Positions 44,549 through 54,080 of a stretch of DNA of 64,000 nucleotides are shown here, piece after piece. Source of the DNA: Avena insularis (lineage: Eukaryota; Streptophyta; Magnoliopsida; Poales; Poaceae); contig CM042694.1 in assembly GCA_023614405.1 (NCBI GenBank), forward strand, positions 92,239,285-92,303,284. Direction: 5' to 3'. A program made the position numbers and the translations under genes. The stretch's first letter is position 1; every line of letters starts with the position of its first letter. The notes under the pieces were generated by a model. That model saw only the letters and a program-made list of their open reading frames with translations. It did no database searches and was not told the DNA's origin.

Positions 44549-45370
44549 CGCGCCGTGTGTGCAGCACCCGTGCTGCGCTCATTGGATGAGCGATGTCTTG
44601 TTGAGCGGCGGATATAGCGTGGCCGGCTATTGACAATTAAGTTTGGAAGAAAAAACAATACAGTAGTACGTCAGGCAATTGACAATTAAGTTTCTAGGAA
44701 AAATTAGTACTAGATGTATGTAAAAACTTGTAGAAAATCGGTCCTTGAAAAACCATAGAAAACCCAACTGGTTTGCCACGTGCATCTGCTACCAGGACCG
44801 GGCCGTCAGAAACCCAACTGGTTTGGTACGTAGTATACCAAAAGAAAAGTCCAGGCAGGTACCATGCGCGCGCGCGGGTGCACAGTGGAGCACGCCACGC
44901 ATCGACGGATGCCCGCCGGTCTCGTGTTTTCTTGTCTCACTGAAACCACATTTCACATGGGCATTCGTTCTGCACAAGTCGTGGCTAGGCGCTGCGCCGT
45001 ACGTTGGTGCGTGTGAGGGGATCGGGTGGCGGCCGCGTGCTCTGAATGGATTCCGACCGATCAGATCGAGACAGGACAGTAGCTAGCCAGCCAGCCAGCC
45101 AGCCCGCCCGCCCGCCCGCCCATTTGGAACAGAGACCGGTCAGCCACCGCGGTAGTACGTACTAGCAGAACCCGGTTCCCATCTACGAAGCCGGCGACGG
45201 CGACCTCCGCCGGGACACGGCCTCACGTCACGGGTCACCGGACGGCCCCACGTTTTCGGAACTGGATTGGCAAAGAATAGCCCTATAGGACAAGAAACAG
45301 CTCAATGGATTGGCAAAACAAGTAGCACATGAGGTACAGATAGGGTTGCGACCCGATCCGCCCCGCTTTG
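44549..45370. other. Intergenic; short repeats only
   Basis: It contains two copies each of ATTGACAATTAAGTTT (about 44,631 and 44,679) and AACCCAACTGGTTTG (about 44,762 and 44,811). A (CAGC)n-(CCGC)n microsatellite lies at about 45,082-45,120. No gene was recognised. Confidence 0.4.
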
Positions 45371-45493
45371 TAGGGGGGAAAAAAACGCCAGCGCCGCTCC
45401 AAGCAGGGACACGGTCGCGGCGCCCTTGGGTGCACCCACGTGACCCCGCTGGTGTCGCTCGACCCTGCCGCGGACGATGCCGAGGAGCTCTTG

Positions 45494-45784
45494 ATGGCCG
45501 AAATTCGCGCGTTCCCACCGGTTGTCCACGAGCCTGCTCCCGCCGCCGCTAACAACTTGGACGACGAGCACGAGGAGATCTTGGTGAACGAGGCCAAGTT
45601 CAACTTCCTATGCACCGCGCTCATGGACATCGTGCAGCGCCGGAAGTGCCGCCGCCTCGCGCGCAAAGCGGAGAAGCGCGATCTTCACCGTCTCCTTCGC
45701 CTCTCCACCCGTCGGTTCACGACCCTCGACGTCGACCAGACCGACGACGACTACATCGACGACACCAACAACACCGAGGAGTAA
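45494..45784 (+). CDS. Small unknown ORF, GC-rich
   Basis: The 96-aa frame from ATG at 45,494 reads MAEIRAFPPVVHEPAP, then NLDDEHEEILVNEAKFNFL, then a basic segment (QRRKCRRLARKAEKRDLHRL) and an acidic tail (DQTDDDYIDDTNNTEE). The same frame is open upstream to a TAG at 45,371 but without an ATG, so it may be the end of a longer, partly lost coding sequence. Codon use is strongly GC-ending, as in grass genes. No family was recognised; it may be a gene fragment or a chance GC-rich frame. Confidence 0.3.
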   Translation: MAEIRAFPPVVHEPAPAAANNLDDEHEEILVNEAKFNFLCTALMDIVQRRKCRRLARKAEKRDLHRLLRLSTRRFTTLDVDQTDDDYIDDTNNTEE

Positions 45785-45874
45785 GCACGCGCGCCGCTGT
45801 CGTAGATGATCCGGTGAGTAAGTACCGCCAGTCAAGCTACCTAGATGCTAGGTGAAATCTGGATGCAGGACGCG

Positions 45875-47553
45875 TGTCACGCCCCGAGACCCGGCCCGGT
45901 AGAATGACAACCGCCACGCGTATATAGACCTGGAGGCCTATATACCCGTGAGGTTAAAAATACAGACAAAAGCCGGTACAGTGGACATCGAGAAGCTCAC
46001 TAACATCATTTTATTACAATCTTATTCACATTTACAAAGGAATACAACTAGATTCTCTAGCGCTTCCCGTTCACCGATCCAGCCTACTCTCGAATCACCG
46101 CGCCTTCCATTTTGGCTGCATAAAAACATTAGGAGCAAGGGGTGACTACAAAAAGCACTCAGCAAACTCATCATACATGCAATCATATAAATTGTAAATT
46201 AGACTTGCTTTACAAAAAATAGGTGATTAAAGTAATTAAGCGAATTAAAAAGCATGGTGCCACACATGAAAGTAAGCATTCCTAAACCCGGAAGTCACAG
46301 GGGTTAATATTAACGCTTTTACACTCTGCAGAGGGGTACTTCGACGCTGACAGCCTCAACTAGAACCACATAGGACTCTAAAAAACAGAGCCCTTTAACC
46401 CACTAGAACCCGGACACCTGAATTTATTTATGTCGATGGCTCCTACGGATCCATCACCGACACGTTCCATTTCAGGACCGTCCCCAGTGGAGAACTCAGC
46501 CAGTCCCATAACTGGACTGTGACCGGTATAATACGGTTACCTTCGTAGCACCAAGTTTTATTTAAAAACATATATATTAATTTTCATGATATCTCTGCTA
46601 AATGTCCGGTTCGTATCGGTGGCTCGGGCGGATCCATCACCCATACCGACACCGGCTCATTAGCCACAAATCTCACATATCTCAAATAATTCATCATCAA
46701 TATAAACAACAAAATAAATTCTACAAGATATATGAGAGGAGTATGAAAAGCTTGCCTTAAACAAATATGCAGATCAATATATTATCCGAGAAGAAAACTC
46801 CGCAGATATAAATAGATATAGAAGATATCTCCCCGCCATACAAGAAAATCGACAGCAGAATAAAGACCCATCTACAACTCGACTCCCATCTTCATTTTGG
46901 CAGCACCTCCCTCTGTATTTGTATATTTCATCTATGCTCTCGGCGTCTCTCCTTGCTAGAGCAGTATCTAGTTATCTCTACACGGTAGTATTCTCTTCTC
47001 TACGGCGCACTCTCTCTGGCTCTTTCTTTGGGGATGATGATTTGACATACAGCAGAGGTCCTCTATTTATAGGAGATGGCGATCGGTGAATGACACTAAA
47101 ATATCTGAGCTGCCGAATAGGAAACTCCTAGGTGCGCCTCCTCCAGATAAGCCAAAGATCGACCACTCTAGTACCTACGTGTCAGGCAAGCACATGTTAT
47201 CTACCATGCACCCCTCCACGTTGGACTTCTAACTATTTTTGTGCTGCCAACAAAGCACTAGCACCAGGCCAACGTAGCTCTCCTTCATGATTAAGTTGCT
47301 GTTCCATCGCTTAGTGTACTGCTACTAGTACTTTTAACTAGCTCGGTCGGCAGATGCACTAGTACTAGTAGCCAGGTAGTGATCAACCAAAAGCAATTTA
47401 GCTAGTCTACCTTCCCTTTTAGATTTACTTCTCTAAGTTAATCAAATGCACGTATTAACAAATTAATGACTAGATACAGCGAAAACAAAATAATTAGAAG
47501 TCATTTTTTATCTAACCTTAATTAAGTAATAGCTTAAAATATGGGTCATCACA
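45875..47553. repeat. Solo LTR, 1.68 kb
   Basis: It opens TGTCACGCCCCGAGACCCGG and ends GGGTCATCACA, so the termini are near-inverted TG...CA. The flanks are ACGCG (45,870-45,874) and GCGCG (47,554-47,558), a 5-bp duplication with one mismatch. There is no internal domain or second LTR, as expected after recombination between two LTRs. A transcript-like region with a candidate TATA (CTATTTATAGG near 47,055, minus direction ambiguous) lies inside. Confidence 0.55.
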
Positions 47554-47558
47554 GCGCG

Positions 47559-48475
47559 GCATCATGTTTTGCTAAACATATATCGATCTCGATGATCAAA
47601 ACCTCTCCTATGTATGAACCTGGCGCCAATATGTGATGTTTCTTAAATATGCTATTTGGATTAGTGTATTTGTTTCGTCCGAACGTTTTTCATACTGCAA
47701 ACCAAGTTTGCAGTCTACCGCATCTGCGTTTTGCAGTACCCGAGAGTGTTTCTTAGGTCACAGTAGAACGCATGTAGAATTTTAGCAAAAAAGCTCATTT
47801 CCGCATATGCAAGAATGGTTAACAAAATTCTATATTACCAAAAGGATAAATGGGGGCTTCTCCAAAAACATCAAAATATCAAGAGGATCCATAGATTTCT
47901 CAAGTAAATCTTGGATAAAAATTGACTCCATACACAATTCTTCTATGTTAATATCCTTATGTTTTCATCGTTTTTTTTTCATGCAAGCATCCAACAAACT
48001 CTTCCAATCCAAGGATAGCAGCGCATTGGATCTAAGACTGGTATTATCTCGTCCTAGAGGCGCAACACGTACATATGGTTTCTAGGGCATCGTCTCGAGA
48101 TGGTTGCTCGGGCTATCTACAACCAAGGTGGTTGGCAACTTACTAGGCGACTTCACGATGCATAGGCGTGTTATCTTTATCTTGTTTTGCAGGTTGAATT
48201 TTTTGTACGCCTTGTGTAACACATGAGATGGAAACTCCGAATTTTGGTAGTCTGATAAAAGGATGCGTACATCGATTGATACAGATGTCGGGGCTACGTT
48301 TTCTTTTCAGAAAAAAAAATTGAGCATGTTATGCTGCATACTGAAATGAAGATATTTCGTAAGTATAGATGCTAGAGTGGCTGGCTCAATATTTTTTCTT
48401 CATTAATTATTATCGACGCAAGCAATAGATATCATAGTAACACCATTTTTTAAAAAAAACAAAGAGAATACACCA
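47559..48475. other. Intergenic, nothing recognised
   Basis: AT-rich; the short frame at 47,807-48,085 has no domain. Confidence 0.35.
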
Positions 48476-48870
48476 ATTTGGTACATCAAGTTGCTCGAAA
48501 TGACTGCATTGGTCACGAAGTTACAAAACACGAGCTGCGGGCCACGATATTGTTTCACACGAGCGTTTTGGTCACTTTTTCACGGTGGACGTTAATTTGC
48601 TGGCGTGGCAGGCTGTTTTTTTTATGAATTAGCCCTTAAAAATTATGTACTGTACTCACAGAGCTAACCTGTTTGATAAAATGTCTAGACGATTAGAAGA
48701 AACAAATTTTCAGTGGTTAATTCTAAAAAAGCAGTCTGCCACGTCAGCAAACTAACGTCCAGCGTGACGGAGTGACCAAAACGCTCGCGTAGGGCAACTT
48801 CGTAGCCACAGTTCGTGTTTTGCAACTTTGTGACCAAAGCTCTCATTTCGGGAAAGTTGATGTACCAAAT
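48476..48870. mobile_element. Fold-back MITE with about 160-bp arms
   Basis: The left arm begins ATTTGGTACATCAAGTTG and the right arm ends AAAGTTGATGTACCAAAT. Inside, TTGGTCAC, ACAAAACACGAGCTG, GAGCGTTTTGGTCACT and CGTGGCAG recur in complement in the same order. It lies about 170 bp downstream of the methyltransferase stop and could yield a hairpin transcript. Confidence 0.7.
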
Positions 48871-49043
48871 AAGCTTTTTTCTAAAAAAAAAAAAAAAACT
48901 TGCTAGGCCTTACGAGCGAACTGCTGGAACAGATAAGTAGGCCCTGTGTAGATTATTAGCACAATGAACTTTGGAGAGGGCCAGTTAACACGCGCCATAG
49001 TGGCTTAATTAACACATGGAATGTTTGATGCAATCGATCTTGC

Positions 49044-50214
49044 CTATGGATAGAGCTGAGTGATTGACGTGAACCCCATAAGAGACCTTGTCTTGTAGTT
49101 GCTGAACCCTGCATCCATGAATATCTTGCGCCATTGTTGCTCATCACGCTCTTTTCCCGCGGTCATCGCCATCATAAGCAGGTCGAGCTGGAGCTGGACT
49201 TGGAGCATGTCTTTGGAAGGTGAGGATCCAACGAGCACGTCCACGATGATCACTTTGCCCCCTGTATGGATGGCCTTCCTGCACTGCGTCAAAATCTTCA
49301 CACAATCCTCGTCGTTCCAGTCATGCAGGACATGCTGTGTGATCGATGGAAATCATATATATGCATGGACACAATATAGTCAGTTGAAAAGATCTCTCGA
49401 AATCATGAAAATGAAGGGGACGGAATAGATTACGTGCCTTGAGCAGCACAGCATCGGCGGACGGGATGGAGTTCATCATGTCGCCTGCGATGTAGTCGAC
49501 GGCACCATTGACATCGGCGGCGGGGATGGACTCTATGACGTTGGGAAGGTCCAGCACCGAGCACTTGACATGCGGGAAGGCCCTGGCGATGGCCCTCGCC
49601 AGGGTGCCGCTACCGCCGCCGACATCGACCAGCGAGGCCACCCCCTCGAAAACGTCTCGCTCGCACACGACGAAGTCAACCATGAAGCTACTGTGGGACG
49701 CCATGCCGGCGTTGAAGAGCCGGTTCATGGCGTCTGCTGCATCACCACCGCGGCCCATGACGCCCCACAGGTCTATGCCATGCGCCATCGTGAACGGTGT
49801 CTCCAGCGCGGGGTCGTCGCTCTGGAACCAGTCGGGGAGGTGCATGGCCGCCCCGACGTGGTGCTTGCTGGTCTGGGAGAGCACGAACGGAGAGAGGCCG
49901 CCGCCGCTGCTGTGGTCATCCACAAGGAGGCGAGAAACCGGCGTGAGGCCGTAGAGGCCCTCCTCCCCTGCGGCGGCAACATGAGTAAAGATACCTGACG
50001 CGGCGAGGAACCTCATGAGGCGTGGCAGGTAAGGCCTTCTGCTCTCTGGCACTGGGACGGCAGCCAGAATGTCGGCGAGGGAGGCGCCGCCCCCGCCGCA
50101 GAGATGGATGGCTTGGGGGATCCCGAGCTTGATGGCGCAGTCGAGGGCCATGGATTTGAGGTAACCGAAGGTGATGCTGCAGAGCTCGGCGTGTGCTTCT
50201 ACGTTGGATGCCAT
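49044..50214 (-). CDS. Plant O-methyltransferase (COMT-type), two exons
   Basis: Exon 1 is 50,214-49,438 and exon 2 is 49,334-49,044, giving about 355 aa, the usual length for caffeic-acid/flavonoid-type plant OMTs. The N-terminal dimerisation region (HAELCSITFGYLKSMALDCA) is followed by the SAM-binding motif LVDVGGGSGTLARAIA, then CSVLDLPNVIESIP and VDYIAGDMMNSIPSADAVLLK. Exon 2 starts HVLHDWNDEDC, containing the catalytic His and the first supporting acidic residue, and ends GFTSITQLYP. The protein would be cytosolic and transfer a methyl group from S-adenosylmethionine to a phenolic or related hydroxyl; the substrate cannot be told. The ATG at 50,214 (ATGGCATCC) is preferred to the upstream TTG. 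The intron is 103 bp with a GC donor. No frameshift or stop was seen. Confidence 0.85.
49335..49437 (-). other. GC-AG intron of the O-methyltransferase
   Basis: On the minus strand the junction reads CTCAAG/GCACGTAATC at the donor and GATCACACAG/CATGTCC at the acceptor. Only the GC donor keeps the frame between LLK and HVLHDW. The nearest GT is four bases further in and would shift the frame. Confidence 0.7.
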
Positions 50215-51190
50215 GGCCAAGAACTACTCACTTGCCTTGAGCAGTCGGGTCTCCTGATCTAGTTATATTAGACAATCCTCATGAATCCTAAAATGCGGTC
50301 GAGCTCACTGTCCGTTACGTGCCAACTGACTGTTGCAAGTACAACAACTTGCATGTACTAGTTATATTAGACAATGACATTCGATCGTTAAAATTAGCCT
50401 TGTTAGTAATCATAACACCTCGGCAGATGTCCATATGCAGAGGTTCCAGATGGAAGGAATATGCCTGCGCTCACGGCTGACCGACCGACAGACGAGACGT
50501 CGCCGTAGTAGGTGCACACTTTCTCAAACCAACCCATCCACTACCCGTGCAGTCCAAAACCGAGAACATCTATAGCACATACCGCAAAACGCGTATACGG
50601 TAAACCATAACTCGTTTTTCGGTATGAAAAATATCGGCGCGGAACAGATACCGCGTATGCGTGCGTACCATAAAACAGAACATACCCACGAATATGAATC
50701 TGGATCAGGCCTGCATGTGTTCGCCGCTGCTTCGAGAAGATGCCCCGATTCACACCGCTGACCGGCGGAATCGCGCCGCCGCCTCCTCCGTCGCTGCTTG
50801 CTGCGCGCAGGCTTGCTAGCTGCTTGCTGCGCATGCTAGCCATCTGCTCGCTGCTCGCTGCTTGCTGCGCATCTTCAGCTGCTCGTTGCTTGTATTTACT
50901 AGCTGCTCGCTGCTTGCGCGCATGCTTGCTTGCTCTACGCGTGCTCGACCCTTCGCAGCTCTGGCGACCGACTTCCGGCGATGGCGGCGACGGTGGGATG
51001 GCCGGAATCGACCTCTGGCGGCCGACTTCAGGCGGCGGGCGACGAGGCATTGTAGCTGAATATTTCCTCCCGCCAACCGTCTTTTCGTTTGCGGTAAACC
51101 GCATCGGGAGCCCTTCATACGATAAATATGCAGCACGGAGACGCCCATTTGTGGTGAATTGCAATTTTTTTCCGATGCGTATCTAGAAAA
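50215..51190. other. OMT upstream region and low-complexity GC-rich DNA
   Basis: 50,215-50,540 is the likely OMT promoter region; no clear TATA was fixed. 50,790-50,940 is a degenerate array of GCTGCTTGCTGCGC-like units, which produces Ala/Ser/Lys/Gln-rich frames on the minus strand. Possible Harbinger-like end sequence near 50,565 and 58,750 suggests an older transposon around the LINE, but this is weak. Confidence 0.35.
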
Positions 51191-51198
51191 GCCACTTT

Positions 51199-51740
51199 GT
51201 GGTGAACCGTGAAGTTTTGGCAAGACCGATGGATTGACGGGCGGAGAGAGTTGAGGAGATTGCCCCAAACCTCCTGGCCTCAGTTCCACCAAGCAAGATA
51301 AGAGCCAGATCGGTTAGGGAGGGCCTTGAGGGGCGTGGCTGCGAGATTGTGGGCCGGACTTGGGGAAGCGGTGGTACCCGAGTTCTTCCTCCTCTTGCAT
51401 GCGCTGGCGGGAATACGGCTCGCCCCGGAGCGCGAGGACATCCTGACTTGGAGATGGACAGGAGATGGTAGCTACTCGGCAAAGTCGGCCTATGGCGCCT
51501 TCTTTGGAGGTACGACCATTGCGCCGACAGCCACCCAGATTTGGCGCTCCAGAGCCCCACACAGTGTTAAGTTTTTCGCGTGGTTGGCTTCGAGGGACAG
51601 GTGCTAGACGGCAGACCGGTTGGAGCGGCGACAGCTGCCCTGACCAGCCAGGTGCCCGCTATGTGACCAGGAGCCTGAGAGCATTCAACACCTCCTCCTT
51701 GGTTGTGTGGTCGCCCGGGAGGTCTGGGCTTGGACCCTCC
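51199..51740 (+). pseudogene. LINE ORF2 C-terminal region, left part
   Basis: The frame through 51,326 encodes the zinc-binding region that follows reverse transcriptase in plant LINEs: DILTWRWTGDGSYSAKSAY, RAPHSVKFFAWLASRDRC, then (after two stops near 51,605 and 51,642) CPLCDQEPESIQHLLLGCVV. It is cut at 51,740 by LTR element A and resumes at 58,239. The LINE is 5'-truncated: its left edge abuts GCCACTTT (51,191-51,198), repeated at 58,670-58,677 after the tail. Confidence 0.75.
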
Positions 51741-53145
51741 TGATACGTTGCTAACGTATCCAAAAAAATTGATGTTCCATGCTTGTTTTATATCTATTTT
51801 CTTGTGTTTTGTTCCAACTTTGGAGTATTTCTATACACTTTCTGGAACTAACCTATTAACAAGATGCCACAGTGCCACTTGCCTGTTTTCTGCTGTTTTT
51901 GGTTCCAGAAAGTCAGAAAATGAATATTCTCGGAATTGAACGGGGCAAAAGCCAAAGTCGATATTTTACCGGAAGACTCGCGGAGCCAGAAGACGAGACG
52001 GAGAGGGGCCACAGGGCGGCCACACCATGTGGTGGCGCGGGCTAGCCCTGGTCGTGCCACCAGGTGGTGTGGGCCCCCTGGCCGCCCACCGACCTTGCCT
52101 CTTCGCCTATAAGATGCCTCTCGATGCAAAAACCCTAAATAGTCAATCAGTAATCCACGAAAAGTTCCACAGCGCCGTCGCCACTGAAGGGGAGATTCGA
52201 GGGACAGAAAGTCTCTGTTCCGGCACCCTGCCGGGACGAGGAAGTGCCCCCAGAGCCATCTCCATCGATCTCCATCACCATTGCTGATTCCCATGATGGG
52301 GAAAGAGTAGTTCTCTCTCGGGGCTAAGGGTTCTACCGGTAGCTATGTGTTCATCTCTCTCTCTCTATGCATGATCATATTGTGATCATGAGCTTTGTAA
52401 TTAAGTAGATCTACCTTGCTACTCAAGTGCTTTAATAGATCTCTGCTCTCTCCATGTGTGTGAAAGTGACAGCGTGCACACCATGGTGGCACTTAGGCTA
52501 GAGATTACAAATACTTGTTATGAGTTATATTTGGAGTTGGATGTCTTTATGAAATTGTGGTGTTTGTTTGAACCATCTAGTACTCAAGGTGACAGTGTGG
52601 GGTTATCTAGATGGGAAAGATGAACTTTGAGGTGTGCTGTTATAGCCCTACCAACGATTAGAGTGTCCAACCGGAGAGTAGTTCAGTGTAGTATCATAAA
52701 GAATAATATATTTATATGAGAGTGTTCACTAGTGAAAGTATGATCCCTAGGCCTTGTTTCTAAGCATTGAAACACCGTTTGCAACTAGATCTGTTACATG
52801 TTTGCTTGCTTCCATCTTTATTTCAGTTTGTTTTTAGTCTCTTCCACACCATCAAGCTATTTTCTAGCACCGTTGTCTTATATCCATACCACTTGTATTT
52901 TACTATCTCTTTGTCGAACTAGTGCACCTATACACCTGATAAGTGTATTGGGTGTGTTGGGGACACAAGAGACTTCTCGTATCTTGATTGCAGGATTGCT
53001 TGAGAGGGAATACCTTTGACCACTTCCTCCCTGAGTTTTATAAACCTTGGGTGATCCACTTAAGGAAAAACTTGCTGCTGTTCTACAAACCTCTGCACTT
53101 GGAGGCCCAACAACTGTCTACAAGAATAGAAGTGCGTAGATATCA
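51741..53145 (+). repeat. 5' LTR of element A
   Basis: 1,405 bp, TG...CA, with the GC-rich leader carrying CACCATGTGGTGG (about 52,022-52,036) and a (TC)n run near 52,352-52,364. Confidence 0.9.
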
Positions 53146-53276
53146 AGCTATTTTCCAAGCGTCTGCGGGAGGTAAGGTAAAAGGTACTCACATCCTCCGG
53201 TGTGAGTGCTCGAAGTTATTTCCTTTAGATTCTGCAATTTTGTCTTTTTGTTTCTTGTTTTCACTAGTTAGGCTTA

Positions 53277-54080
53277 ATGGAAAACAACAACAAAATTAGA
53301 GAGCTTTATAGTATTTATCTTGAGTTAGGACATGAAGTGTTTGAAAAGAAAATTAAAAAACCTTTGAAACTTTATTTGCATGCTAATAGCAATGTTGTTA
53401 GTATGAATTCTTTGGACACTATTATTGCTAATGCTATGGAAAAGTCTAAGCTTGGGGAAGCTAGTTTTTATGAAAATGGTCTTTTTAGTTCCCCGGCTTT
53501 GGAAGATAGCTATTCTATTGCTTATGATGATACAAAACCTCCAATATATGATGATTACAATGATGAATATTATATTTTCAGTCCACCTACTATTGAGAAG
53601 GAAATTAATTATGATTACAATATGCCTCCTATATTTGATGATTATGGTGATGAAAATAATAATGATAGCTATTTTGTTGAATTTGCTCCCACTATAATCG
53701 ATAAGAATGAATATGTTTATGTGGAGAGTATTAATTCTTTTATGCATGTGGCTCATGATAAGAATGTTTCGTGTGATAGTTATATTGTTAATTTTATTCA
53801 TGATGCTACTGAAAGTTATTATGAGAGAGGGAAACATGGTTTTATGCATCTCAATAATATTAAGTTTTCCCTCTTTATGTTGAAAGTCTTGAAGTTGCAC
53901 TTGTTTTCCTTTCCTATGCTTGTTGCTTTGTGCTTTCATGACTTGTTTCTTTACAAGATTCCTATGCATAGGAAGTGGGTTAGACTTAAATGTGTTTTGA
54001 ATTTGCTTCTTGATGCTCTCTTTTACTTCAATTCATATTTCTTATGTGAGCATCTTCTCAAACTATCATGCCTAACTTAA
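53277..54080 (+). CDS. Element A protein, truncated gag-like, 267 aa
   Basis: The intact frame starts MENNNKIRELYSIYLELGHE, 132 bp after the LTR. The middle is rich in Asp, Tyr and Asn (PPIYDDYNDEYY, MPPIFDDYGDENNNDSYF). The C-terminal third (from CDSYIVNFIHD through FLYKIPMHRKWVRLKC) matches the end of the element D gag-like frame, but the capsid-like segment found there is absent. It therefore looks like an internally deleted gag derivative that stays open. Its role in mobilisation is unknown. A fully overlapping antisense frame is a shadow. Confidence 0.6.
   Translation: MENNNKIRELYSIYLELGHEVFEKKIKKPLKLYLHANSNVVSMNSLDTIIANAMEKSKLGEASFYENGLFSSPALEDSYSIAYDDTKPPIYDDYNDEYYIFSPPTIEKEINYDYNMPPIFDDYGDENNNDSYFVEFAPTIIDKNEYVYVESINSFMHVAHDKNVSCDSYIVNFIHDATESYYERGKHGFMHLNNIKFSLFMLKVLKLHLFSFPMLVALCFHDLFLYKIPMHRKWVRLKCVLNLLLDALFYFNSYFLCEHLLKLSCLT

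Noticed and set aside
49570..49998. 142- and 148-aa plus-strand frames over the OMT
   Set aside because: They are shadows of OMT exon 1.
50790..50940. Repeated Ala/Ser/Lys/Gln-rich peptide
   Set aside because: It is produced by degenerate GCTGCTTGC microsatellite-like DNA, with no evidence of coding.
53325..53969. 214-aa minus-strand frame in element A
   Set aside because: It lies fully antisense to the better-supported gag-related ORF and is Ile/Asn-rich, as expected of an AT-rich complement.
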